Below are positions 9,276 through 16,258 of a stretch of 64,000 nucleotides of DNA, piece by piece. Position 1 is the first letter of the stretch. The number at the start of each line of letters is the position of its first letter. Source of the DNA: Nemertoderma westbladi. Its lineage: Eukaryota; Xenacoelomorpha; Nemertodermatida; Nemertodermatidae. The notes below the pieces were generated by a model. That model ran no database searches and was not told the origin of the DNA. It saw only the letters and a program-made list of their open reading frames with translations. Both the position numbers and the translations under genes were made by a program. The stretch is taken from assembly GCA_032718475.1 (NCBI GenBank), contig JAUCBJ010000832.1, positions 1 to 64,000 of the forward strand, read 5' to 3'.

Positions 9276-9857
9276 TAACGGTGGCCATTCGTCTGATGGT
9301 CGCTGTAGGAAATCGGGTCCTCTAAACCAAAAGGATTTATTGTCCGGTTTACAAAAGTCAAGCGGTTGCATCCCCCGTGATGCGATGTCGGCTGGGTTCA
9401 GCTTCCCTGGACAGTGACGCCAATCTTGTTTGAGCGACCGGTCTAATATTTCAGCCCATCTGTTGGCTACGAAAGACTTGAACTCAAATGCTTCGTTGTT
9501 TATGTACCAAAGTACCAACGTCGTATCCATCCAATATGTGACCTTCAAGTTAGCCTCCAGCTTGCGTTGAACTAGACTGACAATATCGGTGGATATCGTC
9601 CCGGCTTGCAGCTCTCCACGAGGTACAGTCATATACTTCAACGGCATTGTTCTAGCCCTAGAAGTAACGAGAGACACATCGTAGCTGTCCGATGTCACTT
9701 GTCGTCTAAGGTATAAGGTAACCCCCAATCCATCCTTGCTAGCGTCACTAAAGCTGTGAAGCTCTAAATCGCCAGAAAGGTGGTCTGCAAAGGAAAGTAT
9801 ACCCTTGGTATGGTATAGTCTTGTAGGAACGTCAGTTGGGCTTCCCAGTCCCTCCAT
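9108..9857 (-). CDS. RNase H domain of BEL pol
   Basis: It starts in the connection region and contains LHSFSDASKDGLG (first acidic residues), PRGELQAG and WMDTTLVLWYI, ending with the conserved W-x-C-P-x-K-L-N-P-A-D-I-A-S-R-G segment at about 9375-9420. This domain removes the RNA strand during reverse transcription. The last 60 codons run into the 12-bp minisatellite and are probably not the native continuation. It overlaps the RT frame upstream by 94 bp in a different frame, indicating a frameshift near 9760-9860. Confidence 0.9.
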   Translation of the reverse strand: MEGLGSPTDVPTRLYHTKGILSFADHLSGDLELHSFSDASKDGLGVTLYLRRQVTSDSYDVSLVTSRARTMPLKYMTVPRGELQAGTISTDIVSLVQRKLEANLKVTYWMDTTLVLWYINNEAFEFKSFVANRWAEILDRSLKQDWRHCPGKLNPADIASRGMQPLDFCKPDNKSFWFRGPDFLQRPSDEWPPLETLDQTLVRIFRRMFRRRFHQTFRRIVHQIIRQIIHQKRHQIVLRIVRQIVLWNS

Positions 9858-10543
9858 TGCTCAGCTAACTTTTCTGGGATGGGATCGTCCCATTCCAGTC
9901 CAGCTTGCCAAATGCTGCGGAGTATGATCCTAGCATGTAGGATCACTGGACTAATAAAACACAATGGGTCATACAATCGACTCATGGTCGATAAGCAAGT
10001 CCTCTTAGTGAGAGGTCTAGTCTGGTTGTTGGACCTTACACGTACCCTAAAATTGTCGGTGTTAGGGTCCCAACTAAGTCCTAATACTTTGGTCGTCGGC
10101 AGAGGTTCTAGGTCTAAGTCTAAGTCACCTCCACTGCGATCCGTCGGGTCAAATGAGATCACTAGTTCGGGCTCATTGGAAGCGAACTTCGTCAGGTGGA
10201 ATCCGCCCTCAGCGAGACAATCCTGGAGTTGATGTGCTACGGTTGTAGCGCGCTCCAAGGTGTCACAACTCTTGAGGCCGTCATCCATGTAGAAATCTCG
10301 TTCCACTGTCCGAACTAATCCTGGGTCAAATTGGTCTCGTCTGTCCAATGCGGTCTGCTTTAAGGCGTACATGGTGCAGTTGGGGCTGTCCCTGGCTCCA
10401 AATACTCTTACCTGCATTTGGTAAGTTTCTGGCGGAAGTTCTAAGTTTCCGTCCGGATACCAAAGAAACCTCAAGCTGTCCCTGTCCCGCTCCAAAGCCT
10501 TAACCTGGTGAAACATGGCCTCTACGTCACAGGTGAAAGCCAC
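9764..10543 (-). CDS. Reverse transcriptase palm domain
   Basis: It begins AFTCDVEAMFHQVK with the first catalytic Asp. It includes LRFLWYPDGNL, VRVFGARDSPNC and FYMDDGLKS with the YMDD catalytic pair at about 10280-10295, then the thumb and connection motif LSTMSRLYDPL. These are diagnostic of BEL/Pao reverse transcriptases. The ORF opens one frame away from the fingers segment at 10527-10802, so a single-base indel separates them. Confidence 0.95.
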   Translation of the reverse strand: MAFTCDVEAMFHQVKALERDRDSLRFLWYPDGNLELPPETYQMQVRVFGARDSPNCTMYALKQTALDRRDQFDPGLVRTVERDFYMDDGLKSCDTLERATTVAHQLQDCLAEGGFHLTKFASNEPELVISFDPTDRSGGDLDLDLEPLPTTKVLGLSWDPNTDNFRVRVRSNNQTRPLTKRTCLSTMSRLYDPLCFISPVILHARIILRSIWQAGLEWDDPIPEKLAEQWRDWEAQLTFLQDYTIPRVYFPLQTTFLAI

Positions 10544-10802
10544 TTTGCGTTTTTCTAAAACGCATTAGGACTCCCATGAGGTAATTGTTCATATTCGGCC
10601 CATCCATCAGTTCGCTGTTCATAGACATCCCTTGGTAAAGCGCGGCGCAGTCGTTGACTACACGCACCTTGCCAGGTTTGTCCGGGTGTCGAACAAAATG
10701 ATGTGGCAGGTAATATGTCTGGTCTGTGGTTACCTCGGGATTTAACATCCTAATGGCGTATCCCTTTTGGAGATACGTCTGAAGTTGCGCATTGTATTGC
10801 AT
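10527..10802 (-). CDS. Reverse transcriptase fingers segment
   Basis: 91 codons with YYLPHHFVRHPDKPGKVRVV-type fingers sequence, then DCAALYQGMSMN and GVLMRFR, all typical of the N-terminal part of BEL RT. It overlaps the palm ORF by 17 bp in another frame. The upstream connection to protease is the palindrome-bearing linker. Confidence 0.85.
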   Translation of the reverse strand: MQYNAQLQTYLQKGYAIRMLNPEVTTDQTYYLPHHFVRHPDKPGKVRVVNDCAALYQGMSMNSELMDGPNMNNYLMGVLMRFRKTQSGFHL

Positions 10803-10847
10803 ATGGGCCGTCTCATCTCACAACAATCGCTGCCTTATTGATTTGAG

Positions 10848-11338
10848 TCACCTCAAAGCAAGCGGGTAATTGTTAACGAGCTTAGGTGGTCCATTGCGCC
10901 ACAACATACCAACCTCATAGTGGCCATTCGCGGTCTGGCGAATGGTATATCTCATAATATTTAATGACCGTTTTTCCTGTTCTGACATAGCGGTCTCGTA
11001 ACTACCGGGTTCTGCTGAGTCCTTTCCAACCATTGAATGGTCCGTTCAGTCAGCAGTCGGTCAAGCGCTGCTTGCACTGCGCCATGGTCCTCGTCCACGT
11101 CTTCGTCCGCTGCGGTGGCTAGTGTCAAAGCGTCTGGTAGGCTCGCAAGCCTTCCAGTGTCACTAGTCGGTGTCGAATTGTCGTGCGGCGGTTTGACAAC
11201 TTCTTGATCTATCGGTAGGCTCGCAAGCCTTCCAAGATCAACGACCGGTGTCGAAGCCTGGTGGGTGGGGTCAATGACCTTTGGATTTTTCGGTAGGCTC
11301 GCAAGCCTTCCAAAATCCTCGTTCATCGAGTCATCCAC
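10848..11338 (-). CDS. Protease-RT linker with 26-residue palindrome repeats
   Basis: ORFs in two frames (10961-11338 and 10848-11033) overlap here. The first contains GRLASLP three times at an exact 26-residue (78-bp) spacing, then an acidic stretch (DEDVDEDH). The second carries MRYTIRQTANGHYEVGMLW, the conserved lead-in to RT in BEL elements, which confirms continuity with pol. The linker itself has no recognised domain. The frame changes near 11331, where protease ends with TGA. Confidence 0.7.
11136..11155. repeat. Palindromic element, linker copy 1
   Basis: Exact consensus, read as GRLASLP. First of three copies at 78-bp spacing. Confidence 0.9.
11214..11233. repeat. Palindromic element, linker copy 2
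   Basis: Exact consensus, read as GRLASLP. The 58-base spacers on its two sides match each other at only 33 of 58 positions. Confidence 0.9.
11292..11311. repeat. Palindromic element, linker copy 3
   Basis: Exact consensus, read as GRLASLP. Third member of the 78-bp-spaced set. Confidence 0.9.
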
Positions 11339-12434
11339 AGCAACAACCCTTTGGTCTTACGGTAGTCAATACAACCTGGTTTACTGCAAGTAGTTGTAAG
11401 TCAGAGGTCCATGTGGTCGTGTCCAGATCAGTTACGTCAGTATCGGTGGCGTCTGCGTTAGCGACGCAAGTCTGTCGTAGTGCCGTCTGTACAATTGGAC
11501 CACGGGAGTGTGAAGGAGAGTTATCTATCGTAGTAGTCAATAAACTACACGTACTCAAAACGTCGTCCTCCTGGTCACTTACCTCTAGTGAACGTATTGG
11601 TGATCTAGTATACCAACCTATGGGAGTTCTACATGCGTAGGAGTTGCCCACTGTAATAACAGATGGGCGTGTCTCCCATACCTGATGTAAGTTAAACTGG
11701 TCTGTCCCAATTAACATCGCAATGGAACGATAATTAACAGGACATTCCGGTATTCCAAGGTGTCAGAAATACTTACGATCTTCCGGTGTTTGCTCTGGCA
11801 CAGGGCCGAGCAAGTTACTAAAGTCCTTCGTAGCTGCAAAGGTTAAATTTCTTACTGGAAGTAATGAGCGCTCCTCCTTGCTGTGTTCCGCTTTGGAAAG
11901 AAGAGTGTCTAAGGTTAGTTTTACTCTCGTCACAGGGATCGCTCTCTTATCATGCATGCTGCTTACAGTATACTGCGCAGTCTTACCTTGACTCATGTCC
12001 GTAACCACGTCGGCTACTTGTTCGTCGACATAACTGTGTGATGACGCAGAGTCTAAGATAGCGTATATACGCTTGCTCCCTCGGGTTCCGGTAATCTTTA
12101 TAGGAATCACGCTAAACCCTTTCAATTGGTTCTGTGTGAGGAGCGTTACCGATGGCTGTTCCTCACCCGCATGCATGTAGAAAGTGCCGTCTTCCTCCTC
12201 GTCCTCGTCCGATGATCCTGACTGATCCATACAGTCCGTATAAAACGTACGGATCTTGCGCGGCGTACGCTCCTTGTATAGTGCGTCGCATCTAGCCGCT
12301 TTATCTGGATGCTCTCGTCGAAAGCGTCTGGTCGGAGTATGACTAGTAGTGTGAAGTAACGCGTCATGGTTACGTCCACACGTGGTATCGTCGCTCGGGC
12401 AATCCTTCTGGACGTGTCCTGGCTTCGTACATCT
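11331..12434 (-). pseudogene. Gag zinc-knuckle end and aspartic protease, interrupted by TGA
   Basis: One frame runs from the gag stop at 12435 to 11331, broken only by TGA at 11763-11765. It starts inside a CCHC knuckle (RCTKPGHVQKDC), then a CGRNHDALLH segment typical of BEL gag ends, a short acidic region, and an aspartic protease with active site LDSASSHSYVD (around 12040). After the TGA the frame continues with MLIGTDQF and a TPIGWY motif, the usual protease end in BEL polyproteins. The Ala in DSA replaces the common Gly or Thr context but the Asp is kept. The protease would cleave the gag-pol polyprotein. Confidence 0.8.
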
Positions 12435-13400
12435 CTAGCAAGAATCTAAAGATCGGATTTGGAGTCTCCTTTCCTCGATTCCCAACTCTTTAAAAGCGCG
12501 ACATCCACGAAGTTTATGTCCGCTATGGTTTATGCCGTTCCGCTCGCAGTATGAGCATCCCACAAAGTCCGCCGGCAACTGTTGTCGTGGCTGCGTGGTG
12601 CCGATAGGCGTCAGAACTTTAGAAGTCTCAGTAGGGGTGGCGTAGGTAACGGCTTTCGCGTTCATCGGAAACGGTTTAGTCCGAGTCGGCGCAGAAATAG
12701 CTATCCCTTCTGCCGCGATATGATGATCGGTATAATTCGATCGAGTCTCGATAATGGCCTCCCGCGAAATCAGTTGATAGACGTCGGTGAGTTTTAATAG
12801 CCCGCCGGCCTCTTCACGCTGGTACTCGATGCATCGCCGTTCTCGTTGGAGTCGATGATGAAGTCGACCGATTATCCTGATGAGAACCGTCGGTGCGTTA
12901 GCATACTCAAGTTGTCCAATGGACCGTAAAGTCCCTATAGCGTTTTTTATTTCGTCCGCGAGTCGTAGAAGATCGATCGGTTTCAAAATGCTGCCTCCTC
13001 TACAGAGGTCTTCGATAATGGATTTAGCCATGGCGACGTTACCGCCGTAAATCGAATACAAGCGGTCGTACGCCAACTCAAAGGCATCGGGAACACCAAT
13101 AAAGGTTTCTGCTAATCGTTTCGGCTCACCAGACAGGACTAGGAGCAAGTAATTAAACTTCTCCGTCGAGGTGAAAGCACACTTAGCGATCTGGGACTCT
13201 ACGTAGTCTACCAGTGTGCGCCAGTGTTTCGCGTTGCCAGAGAACTTCGGCGGTTGCTGTGCCGGTAATCTGTGTCTAGCCGCGAATTTCGCAATCTCGC
13301 TAACCAAATCCAACTGTCCACGTCCCTGTTCGGTGGCGTCGTCCAGTCGTTCCCTTCCGCGCGTTGTTCGTCGGTAGGAATTATTAACGGGATCTCCTTC
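12435..13400 (-). CDS. Gag core (DUF1759-like) C-terminal part
   Basis: Open from the TGA at 13401 to TAG at 12435, in the same frame as the gag N-terminus. It contains PKFSGNAKHWRTLVDYVES and EKFNYLLLVLSGEPKRLAE, the hallmark of BEL gag cores that form the particle shell, then a Cys pair (GCSYCERNGINHSGHKLRGC) that looks like a first zinc knuckle. The TAG at 12435-12437 falls between the first two cysteines of a second knuckle (C-stop-R-C-x4-H-x4-C), so it is a nonsense change rather than a natural end. There is no ATG near its start; it reads as a continuation of the upstream ORF. Confidence 0.8.
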   Translation of the reverse strand, partial: EGDPVNNSYRRTTRGRERLDDATEQGRGQLDLVSEIAKFAARHRLPAQQPPKFSGNAKHWRTLVDYVESQIAKCAFTSTEKFNYLLLVLSGEPKRLAETFIGVPDAFELAYDRLYSIYGGNVAMAKSIIEDLCRGGSILKPIDLLRLADEIKNAIGTLRSIGQLEYANAPTVLIRIIGRLHHRLQRERRCIEYQREEAGGLLKLTDVYQLISREAIIETRSNYTDHHIAAEGIAISAPTRTKPFPMNAKAVTYATPTETSKVLTPIGTTQPRQQLPADFVGCSYCERNGINHSGHKLRGCRAFKELGIEERRLQIRSLDSC

Positions 13401-15632
13401 TCAATGTGTCGGAGTCTGTCTAGTCTCCTGTTCTCGCCTTGGTGGTCGATGTCGTCTAGGTTGTTCTAACTCCACGCTGGTTCGCGATCGATGCGCTTCA
13501 AGTCGTTCTTCGAGTTGAGCTAGTCGGTCCGTCATCTTGGTGAACTGTTTTGCGCTGATCGTTTCCGCTGGTTGCAACGTGGGTTTCTGTTGGGGTGTTT
13601 CTCGTGGAGGATTATCGATGTAGGGGTTCGTCGATCGTTCCTCTTGGTTGTAATCCGCTGCCGCTGCCGCTCCAGTACGGAATATTTCCCGTTCCGTCGA
13701 CTCCGAGTCACTGGATGAGTCGCTGTCGTCCGGATAAGGTGGCTGGCGGGTTCGCGTCCGGCGTATTACCTTTTGTCTCACTCGTTGGGGTCCAGAATCT
13801 ACGGTTCTCCGTCGTTTGGTAGGCTTACAAGCCTTCCACGAAGTCGCAGGTCTCGATAAACGTTGTTCGATCCCATTGGCATTACCCACATCCATCCTCC
13901 TCCGTTGTTCGGCAGGCTCGCAAGCCTTCCACGAAGTCGTAGGTTGCGTCGAATATTGTGTCAAAGGTCGAGTAAAGTAGTCAGGTTTCGTAGTCGGTCT
14001 ATAAATAACTGGGTTTGCACAGCATGTCACAGGTTTAACTACTAACGGCTTACTTACCTGTTTAATTGTCATAAACGCAGGTTCCTCTCTTCCTACAAGT
14101 AGACTACGACTTACTGTAGGTGGACTAGTTACGTTACCTGCTAAAATTGGCGATGAAGTCGCCCTAGGTTGCGGTATTTCCGTCACAACAAACCTGCTAC
14201 CTTGCATCGAGCGCACAGGTGTTATTTCCTTAGGTTTCGTAACAAAGACCGGTTTTATCGGAGTCGTGGGTTTGAGCATAGGAATAACTTGGGGAAAACG
14301 TTTACAGTAATCCTCGATGAACTCCTCTCCTCGATCTATCGCTCCCACACTTCCTTCCTCGATTCGCTTCTGAATTCCGTGATATCGAGCTTCCATGCGA
14401 TCCAGGGCAGACAAGTCGTGTCCAGCTCGTGATCTTATAGATCTATCTCTCGCGTCGAGTTCAAGGTCCGCTTGCGCGTTCGCTGCCTCGTGTGATCTAC
14501 GATTTAGTTCGAACTGTAGTTGCATCTCCCTTTCGCGTCGATCCGCTACTTGTTGTTGTGCCGCTAACTCCGCTTCCTGTACTTCCTCCAACTGAGCACG
14601 TGCGTCAGATGCCTCTTTCTGTCGTGCTAAGTCCTCCTCTAATCTTCTCATCTCCGAGGCTTCGACTTCGGCTTGCGCCTTGAGTTGCGCAATTCTCGTC
14701 TCGTCTTCTCTACGTTGTTTCTCTCCCTCGATAGCAATCTGTGCCATCTGTAGTTGCGCTTCTTCCTCGACGACTTGTTGTCGGCGTGCAACTTCCTGTT
14801 GTTGTCGAGTAATTACAGACACTGTTCTACTAACGTCGCCAACGTTGCTCCGCATGCTAACGAATGATCTATCCATTGGTGGATTTTGGTAGGCTCGCGA
14901 GCCTTCCGTAGTAAGAACTTCCGTCGTCCCTCGCGGTTCGACTTCCGGTTCTTCGATCGGTACGCCGCATCTATGAAGAAAATTGGTGAGCGTCCCTAAT
15001 CTCCCATCCAGGCAGTAGAGTTCTTCTTCCTCTTCGGGTTGTAACAACGCGTCCGAAACTGACTCACCTAGCAGTTGGTCGAACTGCTCTTGTTGAGCCA
15101 ATCTTATTACCGACTTAAACTGGATAAGGCTTTCTCTCGCACTTACCAACTTATCTATTATCTTTACCTGAGTAAAGTTGTCGCCACGCAACTCTGCAAG
15201 TTCGTGTAAACCTTTAAGTTTATCTATGGAGGCATGTACCCTACTTTCTATCCTTACCTGTAAGGTGTAGAACTCGTATCTCGACATCGGGGCGGTTAAC
15301 TCGCGTAAAACGCGAAAACCTTCTCCGAGGTTCCGAGTAATCTGGGCCATGTGTCCTCCTATACTCCTAATAATGTTCTCCTGGCTTCCAGTCGAACTTA
15401 CCATGTCCGGTTCCCGCGATCTGGTCTGCGGGATGGTAAGGAAATCTTCGATTCTGCCGTCGCCACGCGTTGCGGCTTCCGGTATTTCCGTTCGGGGTAC
15501 CGGCGACGCACGCGGTGTGACATCAGTAGAATCTCGGGTTCTCCTTCTCAGTTCGTCTACTGTCGATCTGTCCGGGTCGCACGAGTCATAGTCGGTAGGT
15601 GGGTATCGAGTCGAATGTGGTGTGTCACTCAT
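13401..15632 (-). CDS. Gag N-terminal region with long coiled coil
   Basis: 743 codons starting MSDT, like the gag of the element at 63865. Residues about 265-420 are rich in Glu, Gln, Ala and Arg with heptad-like spacing, a long coiled coil. It is followed by a basic, Pro/Arg-rich region containing a duplicated TSWKAC motif 31 residues apart. It ends at TGA (13401-13403), directly in frame with the gag core. The N-terminal extension is far longer than in typical BEL gag and may mediate particle assembly (inference). Several sense-strand 5' splice-site-like motifs lie inside it. Confidence 0.8.
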   Translation of the reverse strand: MSDTPHSTRYPPTDYDSCDPDRSTVDELRRRTRDSTDVTPRASPVPRTEIPEAATRGDGRIEDFLTIPQTRSREPDMVSSTGSQENIIRSIGGHMAQITRNLGEGFRVLRELTAPMSRYEFYTLQVRIESRVHASIDKLKGLHELAELRGDNFTQVKIIDKLVSARESLIQFKSVIRLAQQEQFDQLLGESVSDALLQPEEEEELYCLDGRLGTLTNFLHRCGVPIEEPEVEPRGTTEVLTTEGSRAYQNPPMDRSFVSMRSNVGDVSRTVSVITRQQQEVARRQQVVEEEAQLQMAQIAIEGEKQRREDETRIAQLKAQAEVEASEMRRLEEDLARQKEASDARAQLEEVQEAELAAQQQVADRREREMQLQFELNRRSHEAANAQADLELDARDRSIRSRAGHDLSALDRMEARYHGIQKRIEEGSVGAIDRGEEFIEDYCKRFPQVIPMLKPTTPIKPVFVTKPKEITPVRSMQGSRFVVTEIPQPRATSSPILAGNVTSPPTVSRSLLVGREEPAFMTIKQVSKPLVVKPVTCCANPVIYRPTTKPDYFTRPLTQYSTQPTTSWKACEPAEQRRRMDVGNANGIEQRLSRPATSWKACKPTKRRRTVDSGPQRVRQKVIRRTRTRQPPYPDDSDSSSDSESTEREIFRTGAAAAADYNQEERSTNPYIDNPPRETPQQKPTLQPAETISAKQFTKMTDRLAQLEERLEAHRSRTSVELEQPRRHRPPRREQETRQTPTH
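13818..13837. repeat. Palindromic element in gag, second frame
   Basis: GGTAGGCTTACAAGCCTTCC, read as WKACKPT in the gag frame, a different frame from the pol copies. It is part of a 93-bp duplication with the next copy. Confidence 0.85.
13911..13930. repeat. Palindromic element in gag, second frame (duplicate)
   Basis: GGCAGGCTCGCAAGCCTTCC, read as WKACEPA. It lies exactly 93 bp (31 codons) from the previous copy, with a shared ACGAAGTCG flank. Confidence 0.85.
14888..14907. repeat. Palindromic element in gag, third frame
   Basis: GGTAGGCTCGCGAGCCTTCC, read as EGSRAY. This is the third possible frame, and it lies at the edge of the coiled-coil region. Confidence 0.85.
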
Positions 15633-16258
15633 GTCTTATTATATACATCAAATACGGGTAATAAAATGTCAAAGTATCTGGATGTTGAAATGTCAAACTT
15701 ACCTTGATATATATAGTATATATATACCCTAACCGGTACAAATAAATCAACAAAGTCAGAATGTCGAAATGTCAAAATGTCGAAATGTCCAAATGTCAAA
15801 CTTACCTTGATATATATATATATCATATATATACCCTAACCGGTACAAATAAACTAACAAAGTATATAATAAAATAAGTAATAATCTAGCCTACCGGCTA
15901 AATTTGTACGAATAAATGAGATAACGGTATACGTTACCAAAATGTAGATCAACAAGTACAAATAATAGGCAAAACAGCAACATCTAACGGGAAAATAAAT
16001 ACCAACAACACTACTAATAGACAGTGAAACCCACAAATTTTGAGTACTACAGTGCTTTCTTAAGTTTGATCGACACGAGTCGTAAAACTTACGCTCCTTT
16101 GATCTTCCAGTCGTGCAAATTCCCAAATACAAACCGGACGTGGGTCGTTCCGTTTTTCAGCGGCGCGGACCAATTTTTTGTCTCCCAAACTTTGCGAAAA
16201 GCGGTCTAATCCTCGAAGCGGTCCAGAAATGAGTCCTTGAGTCCTGAAAAGTCGAAGA
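15633..16258. other. 5' leader of element A between LTR and gag
   Basis: Non-coding. A roughly 105-bp segment with TATATATA and sense-strand CAAGGTAAGT is present twice (about 15693-15755 and 15797-15861). The sense leader next to the LTR begins TCTTCGACTTTTC; no convincing tRNA-primer-binding site was found there. Confidence 0.55.

Noticed and set aside
8867-9288. Arg-rich (RLFTR) and SPDC-repeat proteins
   Set aside because: Alternate frames of the 12-bp minisatellite; only one can be part of pol, and which one is unclear.
11763-11785. Intron donor GTAAGTAT explaining the protease TGA
   Set aside because: The motif is present but protease sequence continues in frame directly after the stop, so splicing is not needed to explain it.
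3062-14907. CRISPR-like array of the 20-bp palindromes
   Set aside because: Spacing is irregular, most copies are inside ORFs, no cas genes, and the context is eukaryotic.
16200-16258. Primer-binding site starting TGGACCGCTTCG
   Set aside because: It lies about 30 bases from the LTR edge and does not give a sensible tRNA 3' end.
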